This document shows, piece by piece, positions 54,062 to 62,832 of a DNA stretch of 64,000 bases; position 1 is the stretch's first letter; each line of letters starts with the position of its first letter. The notes beneath the pieces are model-generated. The model did no database searches. It saw only the letters and a list, made by a program, of their open reading frames with translations, and had not been told where the DNA came from. The position numbers and the translations under genes are program-made. Origin of the DNA: Polaribacter sp. L3A8 (GTDB lineage Bacteria > Bacteroidota > Bacteroidia > Flavobacteriales > Flavobacteriaceae); the NCBI RefSeq assembly GCF_009796785.1, contig NZ_CP047026.1, positions 2,958,501 through 3,022,500 on the forward strand, given 5' to 3'.

Positions 54062-54688
54062 TTAATCTAAATGATAAATTTGCATAATATCTTCTAGATA
54101 TTTTTCAAAATCGATTTTAAGATCTATTAGTTTTCCTGAGTGAATATCAAAAACCCAACCATGTACTTTTAAGCCACGATCTCTGTATGCTTTTTGTACT
54201 GTTGCTGTTTTAATTAAGTTTACGCATTGTTCTTTAACGTTTAATTCTACCAAGCGTTCATATTTTTTTTCTTCATTAGAAATTGCATTTAACTCATCTG
54301 CATGAATTCTATACACATCTCTAATATTACGCAACCAAGGGTTTAAAATACCTAGATCTGCAGATTGCATAGCGGCTTTTACGCCACCACATCCATAATG
54401 ACCACAAACAATAACGTGTTTTACTTTTAATTGGTCTACGGCATAATTTACAACAGACATTGCATTTAAATCGATACTAATAACCATATTGGCTATATTT
54501 CTATGCACAAAAACTTCTCCGGGTTTTGCGCCCATCAATTCTTCTGCGGTTGCTCTACTGTCTGAACAACCAATGTATAATAACTCTGGGCTTTGACCTT
54601 TGGCTAATTCTTCGAAATAATTTTTATCAATAGATAATTTATCTTTTATCCAATTTTCATTATTTATAAAAACGTTATCTAAATCCAT
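54062..54688 (-). CDS. can: Beta-carbonic anhydrase (Can type), module 1
   Basis: Interconverts CO2 and bicarbonate; 208 aa, the usual size of beta-class enzymes. The zinc ligands are Cys and Asp/Arg in YIGCSDSRATAEEL (residues about 39-52), and His and Cys in VCGHYGCGGVKAAM (about 95-108). The text NPWLRNIRDVYRIH matches E. coli Can. It lies 3 bp after the SulP gene of module 1 on the same strand, so transport and hydration are coupled genetically. Confidence 0.95.
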   Translation of the reverse strand: MDLDNVFINNENWIKDKLSIDKNYFEELAKGQSPELLYIGCSDSRATAEELMGAKPGEVFVHRNIANMVISIDLNAMSVVNYAVDQLKVKHVIVCGHYGCGGVKAAMQSADLGILNPWLRNIRDVYRIHADELNAISNEEKKYERLVELNVKEQCVNLIKTATVQKAYRDRGLKVHGWVFDIHSGKLIDLKIDFEKYLEDIMQIYHLD

Positions 54689-54691
54689 TTT

Positions 54692-56554
54692 TTAATATTT
54701 TTCTTTTACATTTTTTTTTGCCCATTTTATACACTCATCAAAAGAGTTAAAAATATGTTCTGTTGGTATAAAATCTGGTATAATATCAATTCTCTCCATC
54801 ATGTATTTAGGTTGCTTCAATAAATTTACAAATAAAACCTCTATGTTTTTTGTTTTTAAATCTTGCAGCATATCTTCCATTGCATATAAACCTGATTGGT
54901 CCATATATTGCATTCTACCCAAACGCATAATTACCATAGATGCAGAGTCTGGTATTTGTTGAGAAAGTGCTTGAAAATCGCTAGTAGAGCCAAAGAACAA
55001 AGGTCCTTTTATATGTTTGATAAAAATTTCTCCTTTTAAGGCTTTAGGGAAACCAGTTTCATCTTCCCAAGACTCTTCTTTAAGCGTTTTAACATCAGAT
55101 CTTTCTGCAGTTAAATCTCCAATTTTTTTCATAAACATTAATGATGCTATTATTAGTCCAATACCTACAGCGTATACTAAATTCCAAAAGGTAGATAGTA
55201 GTAAAACAACAATCATAATTAATACTTCAGAACTTAGTTTTAAAGGGCCTATTTTAATGTCTTTAGGTAAACTTGGTATTGCTTTTAATCCTTTATAATC
55301 CATTACACCAATACCCACAGTAATTAAAATACCTGCCAATACTGCTGCGGGTATTTTAGAAGCAATAGGTCCTAAGCCTAACATTACAATTAGTAACATA
55401 ATACCAGCAATCATTCCAGAAAGCTTGGTTTTTCCACCAGCATTAATATTTACAACAGTTCTAATTGTGGCTCCAGCACCTGGTATTCCACCAAACAAAG
55501 CAGCAATACTATTTCCTATTCCTTGCCCTACTAATTCATTATTTGGTTTGTGTTTTGTTTTGGTCATGTTATCTGCAACAACACTTGTTAAAAGGGAATC
55601 TATAGCACCTAAGAGTGCTAATGTTAAGGCTGTAAAAATATAGGGAGTGATGCTGTTTAAAGAAAATCCTGTAAATATTTCCCATTTAATAGAGGGGATT
55701 CCACTTGGAATTTCTTGAATCGTTTTATAATCTAGATTAAAGGCAACTGCAATACCAGACATTATAATTAATGCAACCAACGTACTCGGAATTTTAGTGG
55801 TAATCCGCTTAAAGCCATAAATTATAAAGATGGTTCCTAAGGCAAGTATAAATTCTAACCAATTAATGTTTTGTACTGCTCTAGGAAAAGATTTAATTGC
55901 TCCTAAGGCTCCAGAAGTTTCTTTTGCAGCTAATGTTTGAGATTCTTTTAAAATGTCTGCAGCAGTAATTAATTGACCTCTTCTATTGGTTTCTTTAAAG
56001 TTTTCTAAAACTAAAATTCCTTCACCTGCTTCTTCTTTTAATATATTCTGTAAAATTACCTCTTGTGCTTCTGCTTTAAATTGCGAAACAAACTCTACAT
56101 CTTCTTTTGGGTAATAACCAACAGAAGGTAGTACTTGTGTTAGCAAAATAATTAAACCAATTGCTGTCATAAAACCAGAAACTACCGGATAAGGAATATA
56201 TCTAATGTATTTTCCTAAGCCAATTAGTCCTAATCCAATTTGAAACAAACCAGCTAATAAAAAAACAGTTAAAATTGCTGGTAAGGCTTTAGATAGATCT
56301 CCATCATTTGCAGCAATAAGACCTGCAATAACCACCATACTAACAGCCGTCATTGGAGCTGTTGGTCCAGAAATTTGTGTGTTGGTTCCTCCAAAAAGTG
56401 CAGCAAAAAAACTAATAAAAATAGCGCCATATAAACCTGCACTTGGCCCTAAACCAGAAGAAACTCCAAAAGCTAGTGCTAATGGTAGTGCAACAATACC
56501 TGCCGTTATTCCACCAAAAACATCACCTTTAATATTTGAGAATAAATTTTTCAT
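54692..56554 (-). CDS. SulP-family anion transporter (probable bicarbonate transporter), module 1
   Basis: A 620-aa SulP protein. The membrane domain (residues about 10-490) includes GGITAGIVALPLALAFGVSSG and QISGPTAPMTAV. A C-terminal STAS domain (about 510-610; VIMRLGRMQYMDQSGLYAMEDML) follows. An extra loop of about 75 residues (155-230) between membrane segments is unusual. SulP proteins transport sulfate or, as in BicA, bicarbonate with sodium. The adjacent carbonic anhydrase makes bicarbonate the better guess, as argued for Polaribacter MED152. Confidence 0.88.
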   Translation of the reverse strand: MKNLFSNIKGDVFGGITAGIVALPLALAFGVSSGLGPSAGLYGAIFISFFAALFGGTNTQISGPTAPMTAVSMVVIAGLIAANDGDLSKALPAILTVFLLAGLFQIGLGLIGLGKYIRYIPYPVVSGFMTAIGLIILLTQVLPSVGYYPKEDVEFVSQFKAEAQEVILQNILKEEAGEGILVLENFKETNRRGQLITAADILKESQTLAAKETSGALGAIKSFPRAVQNINWLEFILALGTIFIIYGFKRITTKIPSTLVALIIMSGIAVAFNLDYKTIQEIPSGIPSIKWEIFTGFSLNSITPYIFTALTLALLGAIDSLLTSVVADNMTKTKHKPNNELVGQGIGNSIAALFGGIPGAGATIRTVVNINAGGKTKLSGMIAGIMLLIVMLGLGPIASKIPAAVLAGILITVGIGVMDYKGLKAIPSLPKDIKIGPLKLSSEVLIMIVVLLLSTFWNLVYAVGIGLIIASLMFMKKIGDLTAERSDVKTLKEESWEDETGFPKALKGEIFIKHIKGPLFFGSTSDFQALSQQIPDSASMVIMRLGRMQYMDQSGLYAMEDMLQDLKTKNIEVLFVNLLKQPKYMMERIDIIPDFIPTEHIFNSFDECIKWAKKNVKEKY

Positions 56555-56577
56555 AGCTTAATTGTAATTATTAAGCT
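56555..56577 (-). promoter_or_regulatory. Leader inverted repeat abutting the SulP module 1 start
   Basis: Perfect 8-bp arms AGCTTAAT/ATTAAGCT around a 7-nt centre, ending at the base before the ATG (52-54 of that line). In the mRNA this hairpin would sit directly against the start codon. It may be an operator or translational control element. Confidence 0.35.
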
Positions 56578-56652
56578 GTAATATAATTATTATAACTTAA
56601 TAAAAGAACCCTTTTAATAGCTCATTTATTAAATTATTTAGTTTTTTTAGCC

Positions 56653-56685
56653 AAAAAAAAATCCCCGAGGTGTTGCCTCGAGGAT
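56653..56685 (-). terminator. Terminator of SulP/Usp/carbonic anhydrase module 2
   Basis: A stem of CGAGG/CCTCG plus ATCC/GGAT (one internal mismatch), loop TGTTG, with a run of A at 56653-56661 that gives a U-tract on the minus strand. It lies just after the module 2 carbonic anhydrase gene. Confidence 0.88.
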
Positions 56686-56706
56686 CTCTAATAAAAAAAT
56701 AAATAT

Positions 56707-57336
56707 TTATTTTAAAAAGGTAACAGCGCCATCATTAATATTATACATAGCACCTATAATCATAATTTCTCCGTTTTGTTCCATTTCTGATAAAACATCA
56801 CTTTCGTTTCTTATTCTTGCAATAGTCAAAGCTACGTTTTGTGCAGAAACATTATCTACAAAATCTAAATTTGCAGAGGTTCTTAAACTAGCGTCTTTTG
56901 GTTCTAAAACAGAATTTACTGCTGGCTTAATTTTGTTAAGCATTGCTGTTAGGTTTCCTAATTTAGCATTGTCGCAAGCACCTTTTATGGCTCCACAACT
57001 TGTGTGGCCTAAAACAACAACTAATTTTGTTCCTGCTAGTTTGCAACCAAACTCCATAGAACCTAAAATATCTTGGTTTACAAAGTTACCGGCAATTCTT
57101 ATGCTAAAAACATCACCTAATCCTTGATCGAATACTAATTCTGCAGAAACTCTAGAATCGATACAACTTAAAATTGTTGCAAAAGGAAATTGACCTGTAC
57201 TAGTATCGTTAACCTGTTCTAATAAGTTTCTATGTGCTTTTAAATTGTCTTGAAATCTTTGGTTTCCTTCTGTTAAATATTGTAATGACTTTTCTGGAGT
57301 CATTGTTGCTTGCGTTTCTCTTGTATGTGCTTTCAT
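56707..57336 (-). CDS. Beta-carbonic anhydrase, module 2
   Basis: A 209-aa enzyme of a different beta-class subgroup from module 1. The zinc ligands are in LSCIDSRVSAELVF (residues about 58-71) and VLGHTSCGAIKGACDN (about 112-127). The N-terminus MTPEKSLQYLTEGNQRF, within the first 28 residues, is typical of the CynT/SulP-associated type. It is the last gene of the SulP-Usp-carbonic anhydrase operon and is followed by a terminator. Met12 is an alternative start. Confidence 0.94.
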   Translation of the reverse strand: MKAHTRETQATMTPEKSLQYLTEGNQRFQDNLKAHRNLLEQVNDTSTGQFPFATILSCIDSRVSAELVFDQGLGDVFSIRIAGNFVNQDILGSMEFGCKLAGTKLVVVLGHTSCGAIKGACDNAKLGNLTAMLNKIKPAVNSVLEPKDASLRTSANLDFVDNVSAQNVALTIARIRNESDVLSEMEQNGEIMIIGAMYNINDGAVTFLK

Positions 57337-57347
57337 AATGAGTTTTT

Positions 57348-58136
57348 TTATGTTGTTAAAAGTAATGATACCTCAGTATCTTTAATTATATTTTTTAAAA
57401 AGGCAGTGTTGTTATCTGCTTTTTTGGTGAAACAAAGTAAATTTACATTGTTTTTAGTTAAATAATTAGAAATGTTTTTAGAGCTAGTGCTGTTTTCTTC
57501 AAAAACATACTCATTTTTTTCTTCTTCTAAATTTTCAGATGTTTTGTTATAAAGTTCAGCATCTTTTACAACTCTAAAGTACTTTATTGGTTCTTTAGAT
57601 TTCTCTTTTAACTCTAAAGCCAAACTTATACTAGTATTGTCTTTTGTATTATTTAAAAAACCTAAATTTAATTTTTTATGTGGTTCTAAAGTACTTTTTT
57701 CTGATGCAATAATTACAGACCCAATGTGTTTTTGTAAAACAAAATCGGTAATATTATCTCCTAAAAAATTTAAAGACTTTGATTTTCTTTTTCCTAAAAC
57801 AACAACATCTGGTTTATTTTTACTTAAAAAATCACCAATTTCACTTTTCACATTTCCAAATGAAAAAGAATGTTTAATGTTAATATTACTGTCTTCGGAA
57901 AACGAACTTATTAGGCTTTTTATTTTTTTATCAATAATAAAATATTCTTCATTTATTGCTCTCTTAGCAGATAATTGATTGTCGTTCTTTACAATCTCTG
58001 CTGGCTTTTTAGTGTAAAAAAAGTGTATGTCTGCATCTATTATCTTTGCAAAACTTACGGTACTTTTTAAAACACTCTGCGTGTTCTCTTTAAGGTCTGA
58101 TAGGACTAAAATTTTATATTTCTTTTCCTTTTTCAT
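57348..58136 (-). CDS. Universal stress protein between the SulP and carbonic anhydrase genes
   Basis: A 262-aa protein. The first half is Usp-like (YKILVLSDLKENTQSVLKSTVSFAKI, DVVVLGKRKSK, IGSVIIASE). The second half (KKLNLGFLNNTKDNTSISLALELK, VNLLCFTKKADN) is a degenerate repeat. The nucleotide-binding G-rich motif is not clear in either half. It starts 4 bp after the SulP gene stop and ends 11 bp before the carbonic anhydrase gene, so it belongs to the module. A regulatory role on transport is inferred. Confidence 0.75.
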   Translation of the reverse strand: MKKEKKYKILVLSDLKENTQSVLKSTVSFAKIIDADIHFFYTKKPAEIVKNDNQLSAKRAINEEYFIIDKKIKSLISSFSEDSNINIKHSFSFGNVKSEIGDFLSKNKPDVVVLGKRKSKSLNFLGDNITDFVLQKHIGSVIIASEKSTLEPHKKLNLGFLNNTKDNTSISLALELKEKSKEPIKYFRVVKDAELYNKTSENLEEEKNEYVFEENSTSSKNISNYLTKNNVNLLCFTKKADNNTAFLKNIIKDTEVSLLLTT

Positions 58137-58140
58137 ACCC

Positions 58141-59733
58141 TTAACTTAAACTTAAATCAGATTTAGGTTTCTCTTTAAAAAAGTGAATAAAACTTGCTGG
58201 GTTTTCTGCTGTACCACGTTTAGATATTAATTTTATATCAATGTTTCGTTCTTTTGCTTTATGTAAGAAGTCTTCTAAAATTTCTATAATATCATTATCT
58301 AAATATCTAGTTTTAATAAGATTAATTTCTAATTGAGTATCTCTTGGTAAACTGTCTAATTCTTTTAAGATAGCACCTTTATTAAAGAAAGTTACCTCTT
58401 CTGCTAAAGTCATTTTTATTTTGTGTTTACCATTGCTATTATCTTCAATATGAAGAAAATGAGAGTTTTGGTAACTCTTTAATAAAATAACTACAATACC
58501 TACAGCAAGACCTAAACCAATACCTACTAATAAATCTGTAAAAACAATACCAACAACAGTTACAATAAATGGTACAAATTGTTTCCATCCTAATTTATAC
58601 ATTTGTTTAAATAATGCTGGTTTTGCCAATTTGTAACCTACAACTAATAGAATAGCAGCAAGAACAGATAATGGAATTTTATTTAATAAAGTTGGAATTA
58701 AAATTACAGAAATTAATAAAAAGAAACCGTGTATAATTGTTGATAATTTTGTTTTTCCACCAGATTGTACATTTGCAGAACTTCTTACAATTACTTGTGT
58801 AATTGGTAAACCTCCTACTAAACCAGAAATAATGTTTCCTGCTCCTTGTGCCAATAATTCTCTATTGGTTGGGGTTACGTTTTTGTCTGGATCTAATTTA
58901 TCACAAGCCTCTACACTTAATAAAGTTTCTAAACTTGCTACCAATGCAATTGTAAATGCTACAATCCATACTTCAGCATTTGTAATTGCTCCAAAATTAG
59001 GAAAACTAAATTGACCTATAAAAGAGTCAATATCATCTGGAATTGGCACACTTACTAAATGCGATGCCGAAATAGCCAACGTTTCATTAGTACTTGTAAG
59101 CAAATGGTAAATAATACCTAAAACCACCGCAATTAATGGTCCTTGAATTACTGTAAAAAATTTAGCTTTTTTTGCTAAAACAGTATCCCAGAATAAGATA
59201 ACAGCCAATCCTAAAAGACCAATAATAACAGATCCTAAAATAAGATTATCGAATATATTAAAAATAGAAGAAAACGTATTTTCTCCTGAAGTTTCTAAGA
59301 AAGCATCAGCTCCTTCTGGTTCTGCATCATACCCAAAAAAGTGAGGAATTTGCTTTAATATAATGATGATACCAATACCGGTTAACATCCCTTTAATTAC
59401 AGAAGATGGAAAATAATAACCAATAACTCCGGCTTTTAATACTCCAAAAATTAATTGAATAATACCTGCTAATACTACAGCAACTAAAAAGTTTTCATAA
59501 CTACCTAAAGTTCCAATTGCAGTTAATACAATAGCAGCTAATCCTGCTGCAGGACCACTAACCCCTAATTTAGACCCACTAAGGCTCCCTACTATAACAC
59601 CACCAATAATACCGGCAATAACTCCAGAAAATAATGGTGCTCCACTTGCTAAAGCAATACCTAAACATAAAGGTAATGCTACGAAAAATACTACAATACT
59701 TGCAGGTAAGTCGTTTTTAATGTTTTTAAACAT
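58141..59733 (-). CDS. SulP-family anion transporter (probable bicarbonate transporter), module 2
   Basis: A 530-aa SulP protein. Membrane segments include ASIVVFFVALPLCLGIALASGAP, GVSGPAAGLAAIVL and GLPITQVIVRSSANVQSGGKTKLS. A short C-terminal STAS domain spans about residues 440-520 (NLIKTRYLDNDIIEILEDFL). It is first in an operon with usp and beta-carbonic anhydrase. It is clearly diverged from the module 1 transporter, so the two may differ in affinity or ion use. Bicarbonate is the inferred substrate. Confidence 0.88.
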   Translation of the reverse strand: MFKNIKNDLPASIVVFFVALPLCLGIALASGAPLFSGVIAGIIGGVIVGSLSGSKLGVSGPAAGLAAIVLTAIGTLGSYENFLVAVVLAGIIQLIFGVLKAGVIGYYFPSSVIKGMLTGIGIIIILKQIPHFFGYDAEPEGADAFLETSGENTFSSIFNIFDNLILGSVIIGLLGLAVILFWDTVLAKKAKFFTVIQGPLIAVVLGIIYHLLTSTNETLAISASHLVSVPIPDDIDSFIGQFSFPNFGAITNAEVWIVAFTIALVASLETLLSVEACDKLDPDKNVTPTNRELLAQGAGNIISGLVGGLPITQVIVRSSANVQSGGKTKLSTIIHGFFLLISVILIPTLLNKIPLSVLAAILLVVGYKLAKPALFKQMYKLGWKQFVPFIVTVVGIVFTDLLVGIGLGLAVGIVVILLKSYQNSHFLHIEDNSNGKHKIKMTLAEEVTFFNKGAILKELDSLPRDTQLEINLIKTRYLDNDIIEILEDFLHKAKERNIDIKLISKRGTAENPASFIHFFKEKPKSDLSLS

Positions 59734-59815
59734 ATGTAATATATTTTTACTCCGTTCTTATAAGAATAGAGTTTTTTGTTAAGTTTTATAAATTGTTGTT
59801 TTTTTTGTACGGTGG

Positions 59816-60112
59816 TTAAAGTACAAACTTAGGTGGTGGGGTAGTTATTTTAGGAAACAAAGAGATGTAGTCTTTAGATGTAAAACGTACAATCTCTCTT
59901 CTTTCAATTTTTCTAAAAAACACGGTTAAAGAAGAGTGAGGATATACTTTTAGTTCTTTAAAAGTTTCTGACTCGTAATTGTCTTCTTCCTCTTCATTTA
60001 AACTTAAGAAAATTGAAATATCTTGATTTTCATCAACAAAACTTATAATTGTTGGTGCTGTAATAACACTAACAAAAAGTATAGAAAGTAAGATTGCAAT
60101 TTTAATTTTCAA
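59816..60112 (-). CDS. Small exported hypothetical protein
   Basis: A 98-aa protein with an N-terminal signal peptide or single membrane helix (KIKIAILLSILFVSVITAPTI). A very acidic stretch (NEEEEDNYESETF) and a C-terminal proline run (TTPPPKFVL) follow. I do not recognise the family. It is on the same strand as the bat genes and follows batE by 64 bp, so it could share their transcript. Confidence 0.6.
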   Translation of the reverse strand: MKIKIAILLSILFVSVITAPTIISFVDENQDISIFLSLNEEEEDNYESETFKELKVYPHSSLTVFFRKIERREIVRFTSKDYISLFPKITTPPPKFVL

Positions 60113-60176
60113 ATATTTTTTATTTTACGAATTGCAAAAATAACAAAGCAAACCTTAAAAACTTGTTAATTAAACA

Positions 60177-60935
60177 TTAAAAATCGCTTATTATTTTAAT
60201 TTCGTCAGCAATTATCCAACCTAGTTTACCATCAGCCAGTTTAATCTTTTTCCAGTTATCTACTTCGTCTAAGACAAACACTTTAGTGCCTTCGTGCAGC
60301 GTAAAAACTTCTTCAGAATTTAATGTTGGTGCATTTCTTACTTCTGTTTTCCCTGCAAAAACAATGGCTTCTTTGGTTTTAATAGTAAAATTATATTGAT
60401 TGTAGGTAATAAATAAAGAAGCAATTAAGAGTATAAAACTTATACTACTTATTGTAAAATAGAATCTTTTTTTAGAAGGTCCTTCTGCAAAATAAAATAA
60501 TAAAAACAACAGGCTTCCTAAAATAGAGCATACAATAACTACTATTGCCCACTGGTTATAAGAAAGTTTTTGTAAATAATTTACAGCAAACTTTTGTAAA
60601 ACTGTTTTTGGTAATACTTCAATATTATCGAGTGCTAAACGTTTTGCAAAAACCAAATTGTTTTTTACATCTTCGTTTAAAGGATTTAATTTTAAAGCTT
60701 TTTCGTAATAATAGATTGATGGACCTACTTTGTTAAGCTTATAGTAAGAATTACCCAAATTATAATACAATTCTGAGGATACTAATTTTTGTGATTCTAC
60801 TTTCTTATATAACTCAATAGCTTCGTTAAATTTACCGTTTTTATATAAATTATTTGCAGATTCAAATAAGCTATCTACATTTTGTGCAGTAACCGAATTG
60901 GCAATTATCAACAATAAAAAAAATAGTTTCTTCAT
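60177..60935 (-). CDS. batE: BatE-type TPR and SH3 membrane protein
   Basis: A 252-aa protein of the Bacteroides aerotolerance cluster. After the signal peptide come two to three TPR repeats (residues about 20-95; NKVGPSIYYYEKALKLNP). Two membrane helices (about 128-150 and 160-178) follow, then a bacterial SH3 domain (about 190-250; VRNAPTLNSEEVFTLHEGTKV). It sits 1 bp after batD. Bat proteins are linked to oxidative-stress tolerance in Bacteroides and Leptospira, but the mechanism is unsettled. Confidence 0.88.
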   Translation of the reverse strand: MKKLFFLLLIIANSVTAQNVDSLFESANNLYKNGKFNEAIELYKKVESQKLVSSELYYNLGNSYYKLNKVGPSIYYYEKALKLNPLNEDVKNNLVFAKRLALDNIEVLPKTVLQKFAVNYLQKLSYNQWAIVVIVCSILGSLLFLLFYFAEGPSKKRFYFTISSISFILLIASLFITYNQYNFTIKTKEAIVFAGKTEVRNAPTLNSEEVFTLHEGTKVFVLDEVDNWKKIKLADGKLGWIIADEIKIISDF

Positions 60936-60936
60936 C

Positions 60937-62700
60937 TTATAATTGTTTATCTAATTCAACAATAACTTGTTTTGCTCTTTCAAATTCAGCTTCCATTTCC
61001 GTATTTGTTATTTGAGAATAACGCGCCATATCAGAATGTTTTAGTACTTCTATAAATTGATGAATTGTGGTTGTTTCAATCTTTTTGCTTTCTAAAATTT
61101 CAGTAATTTTTTCTTTACTGATATCTGCTGTTTCAATACCTAGTTTTGCTTTTAAATAATTGTGTAATGCACGCTCTAAAGCTTCATAAAAAGCTTCTTT
61201 TTTACCTAATTGTTTCTGTGCTTCAGATAAATATTTCTTAGCCAGTCTTTCTGCTTTTCTAAGTTTGTTTCCAATAAGATCATTACTTCTTTCTTCATTC
61301 TTTTTAGCAATAAAAATACCAATCGGAATTGTAATTAGAGGTAATAATAATAAAATATAAAACAAGTTAGATTTAAAGAAATCATCTGTATCTACAAGTT
61401 CTAAATTACTCTTTGTTTGTATATATCTAAAGTTTTTACCTGTAGAAGTTACCGTCTTTTTTTGAATAGCATTAGTGTCTGCCACTGGTTTTAATTCTTT
61501 TCCTTCTAGTACATTTACATAGAAATCGTCGGTAGTAATAGTGTGATATTTTTCTTCCTGTGGATTAAAATAAGAGAAAGAAACATTCGGAATTTTATAT
61601 TTTCCTTTATACTGTGGCACAATGGTGTATAAATCGGAAACTGAACCCGATATTCCGCCAGCATTTACGCTAACTTTTTCTTTTCTTTCTGGTTGATATT
61701 TTTCTAACTCAACCGGAGTTGTAACTTCTGGTAATTCAAATAATTTTAAATTCCCTTCCCCAGAAACTGCTACTTTAATTTGAGAGCTTTCATTCGCTTT
61801 TAAAACATCTTTGTTTAAAGAAACATCAAAGTTAAAATTACCAACAGCACCGTTAAAGTTTGTAGGTTTTCCATTTAAAGGTAGACTTCTAGGAGTAATT
61901 GTTTTTTTTATGGATGCAAATTCTTTTCTAACATTTCTTGTAATTACGTTTCCAAAAAAATCTGCTCTCCCTGTAGGAACTCCAATTACAATATCCATTT
62001 TCATTGGATCTATAGTTAATCTTCCTGTTTTTGTAGGTACCAATAAAGCTTTTTGAAGTACAATATATCTATAATCTTCACCATTATACTTACCTATTTT
62101 TACAGGGTAAGCATTTATTTTAATTGCTTGATTCCAAAAACCGTTATATTGTGGTGCTTCTGTAACATTGGTATCGTAAACACTAACATTTTCGCTTACA
62201 TAAAGTCTATATTCTACATAAATTCCTTCGCCTACATAAGGGCTAGATTTAGAAATTTCTGCAACTAAATGTATATTTTGTTGAGCAATATAATTTGGGT
62301 CATTTGGGTTTTTAGGAACCGCGACTGCATCTGAAACAATAATTTTTATAGGTTCAGATTTTATTGTTTTTCCACCAATTTTAATACTTGCCGTTCCAAT
62401 AGTTAATTCACCCTTTGTTTTTGGTTGAATAATGTACGAGTAAGACTGTGTAAAACTAGCTTTTCCGTTTATCCAAGATTGACTTACCGATTGGCTTGGT
62501 CCGCCAACAACTTTGAAATTAGAAAATTTTGGAGGAGAAAAATCATCTCCACCTTGTTTGTTTATTGAAAACTCTATTCGTAATCGTTGGTTTACGCCCA
62601 ACTTGTTTTTACTCACTTTAGCCAATAAGGTTGCGTCTTGTGCAACTACTGCAAGCGAAAGCAAACTTATAAATAATGTTATGTAAAATTTCAACTTCAT
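60937..62700 (-). CDS. batD: BatD (oxygen tolerance protein)
   Basis: A 587-aa protein with a signal peptide (FYITLFISLLSLAVVAQ). A long series of Ig-like beta domains occupies residues about 25-400 (VGEGIYVEYRLYVSENVSVYD). A single membrane helix (about 440-460) and a cytosolic helical tail (about 470-587) follow. This matches the BatD/oxygen-tolerance family. It lies between batC and batE on the same strand. Confidence 0.92.
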   Translation of the reverse strand: MKLKFYITLFISLLSLAVVAQDATLLAKVSKNKLGVNQRLRIEFSINKQGGDDFSPPKFSNFKVVGGPSQSVSQSWINGKASFTQSYSYIIQPKTKGELTIGTASIKIGGKTIKSEPIKIIVSDAVAVPKNPNDPNYIAQQNIHLVAEISKSSPYVGEGIYVEYRLYVSENVSVYDTNVTEAPQYNGFWNQAIKINAYPVKIGKYNGEDYRYIVLQKALLVPTKTGRLTIDPMKMDIVIGVPTGRADFFGNVITRNVRKEFASIKKTITPRSLPLNGKPTNFNGAVGNFNFDVSLNKDVLKANESSQIKVAVSGEGNLKLFELPEVTTPVELEKYQPERKEKVSVNAGGISGSVSDLYTIVPQYKGKYKIPNVSFSYFNPQEEKYHTITTDDFYVNVLEGKELKPVADTNAIQKKTVTSTGKNFRYIQTKSNLELVDTDDFFKSNLFYILLLLPLITIPIGIFIAKKNEERSNDLIGNKLRKAERLAKKYLSEAQKQLGKKEAFYEALERALHNYLKAKLGIETADISKEKITEILESKKIETTTIHQFIEVLKHSDMARYSQITNTEMEAEFERAKQVIVELDKQL

Positions 62701-62832
62701 ATTCGTTTCTCTATATCTCCCAAAAGGGGAGAAACACGCTTATTTTAATTTTTAATCTATATTTCTCTCAACCGTAAGTGATCTTTTAAGGTTGAATTTC
62801 TTCTCTTTTAAAGAAGTAAAGATGGGTTTTTT

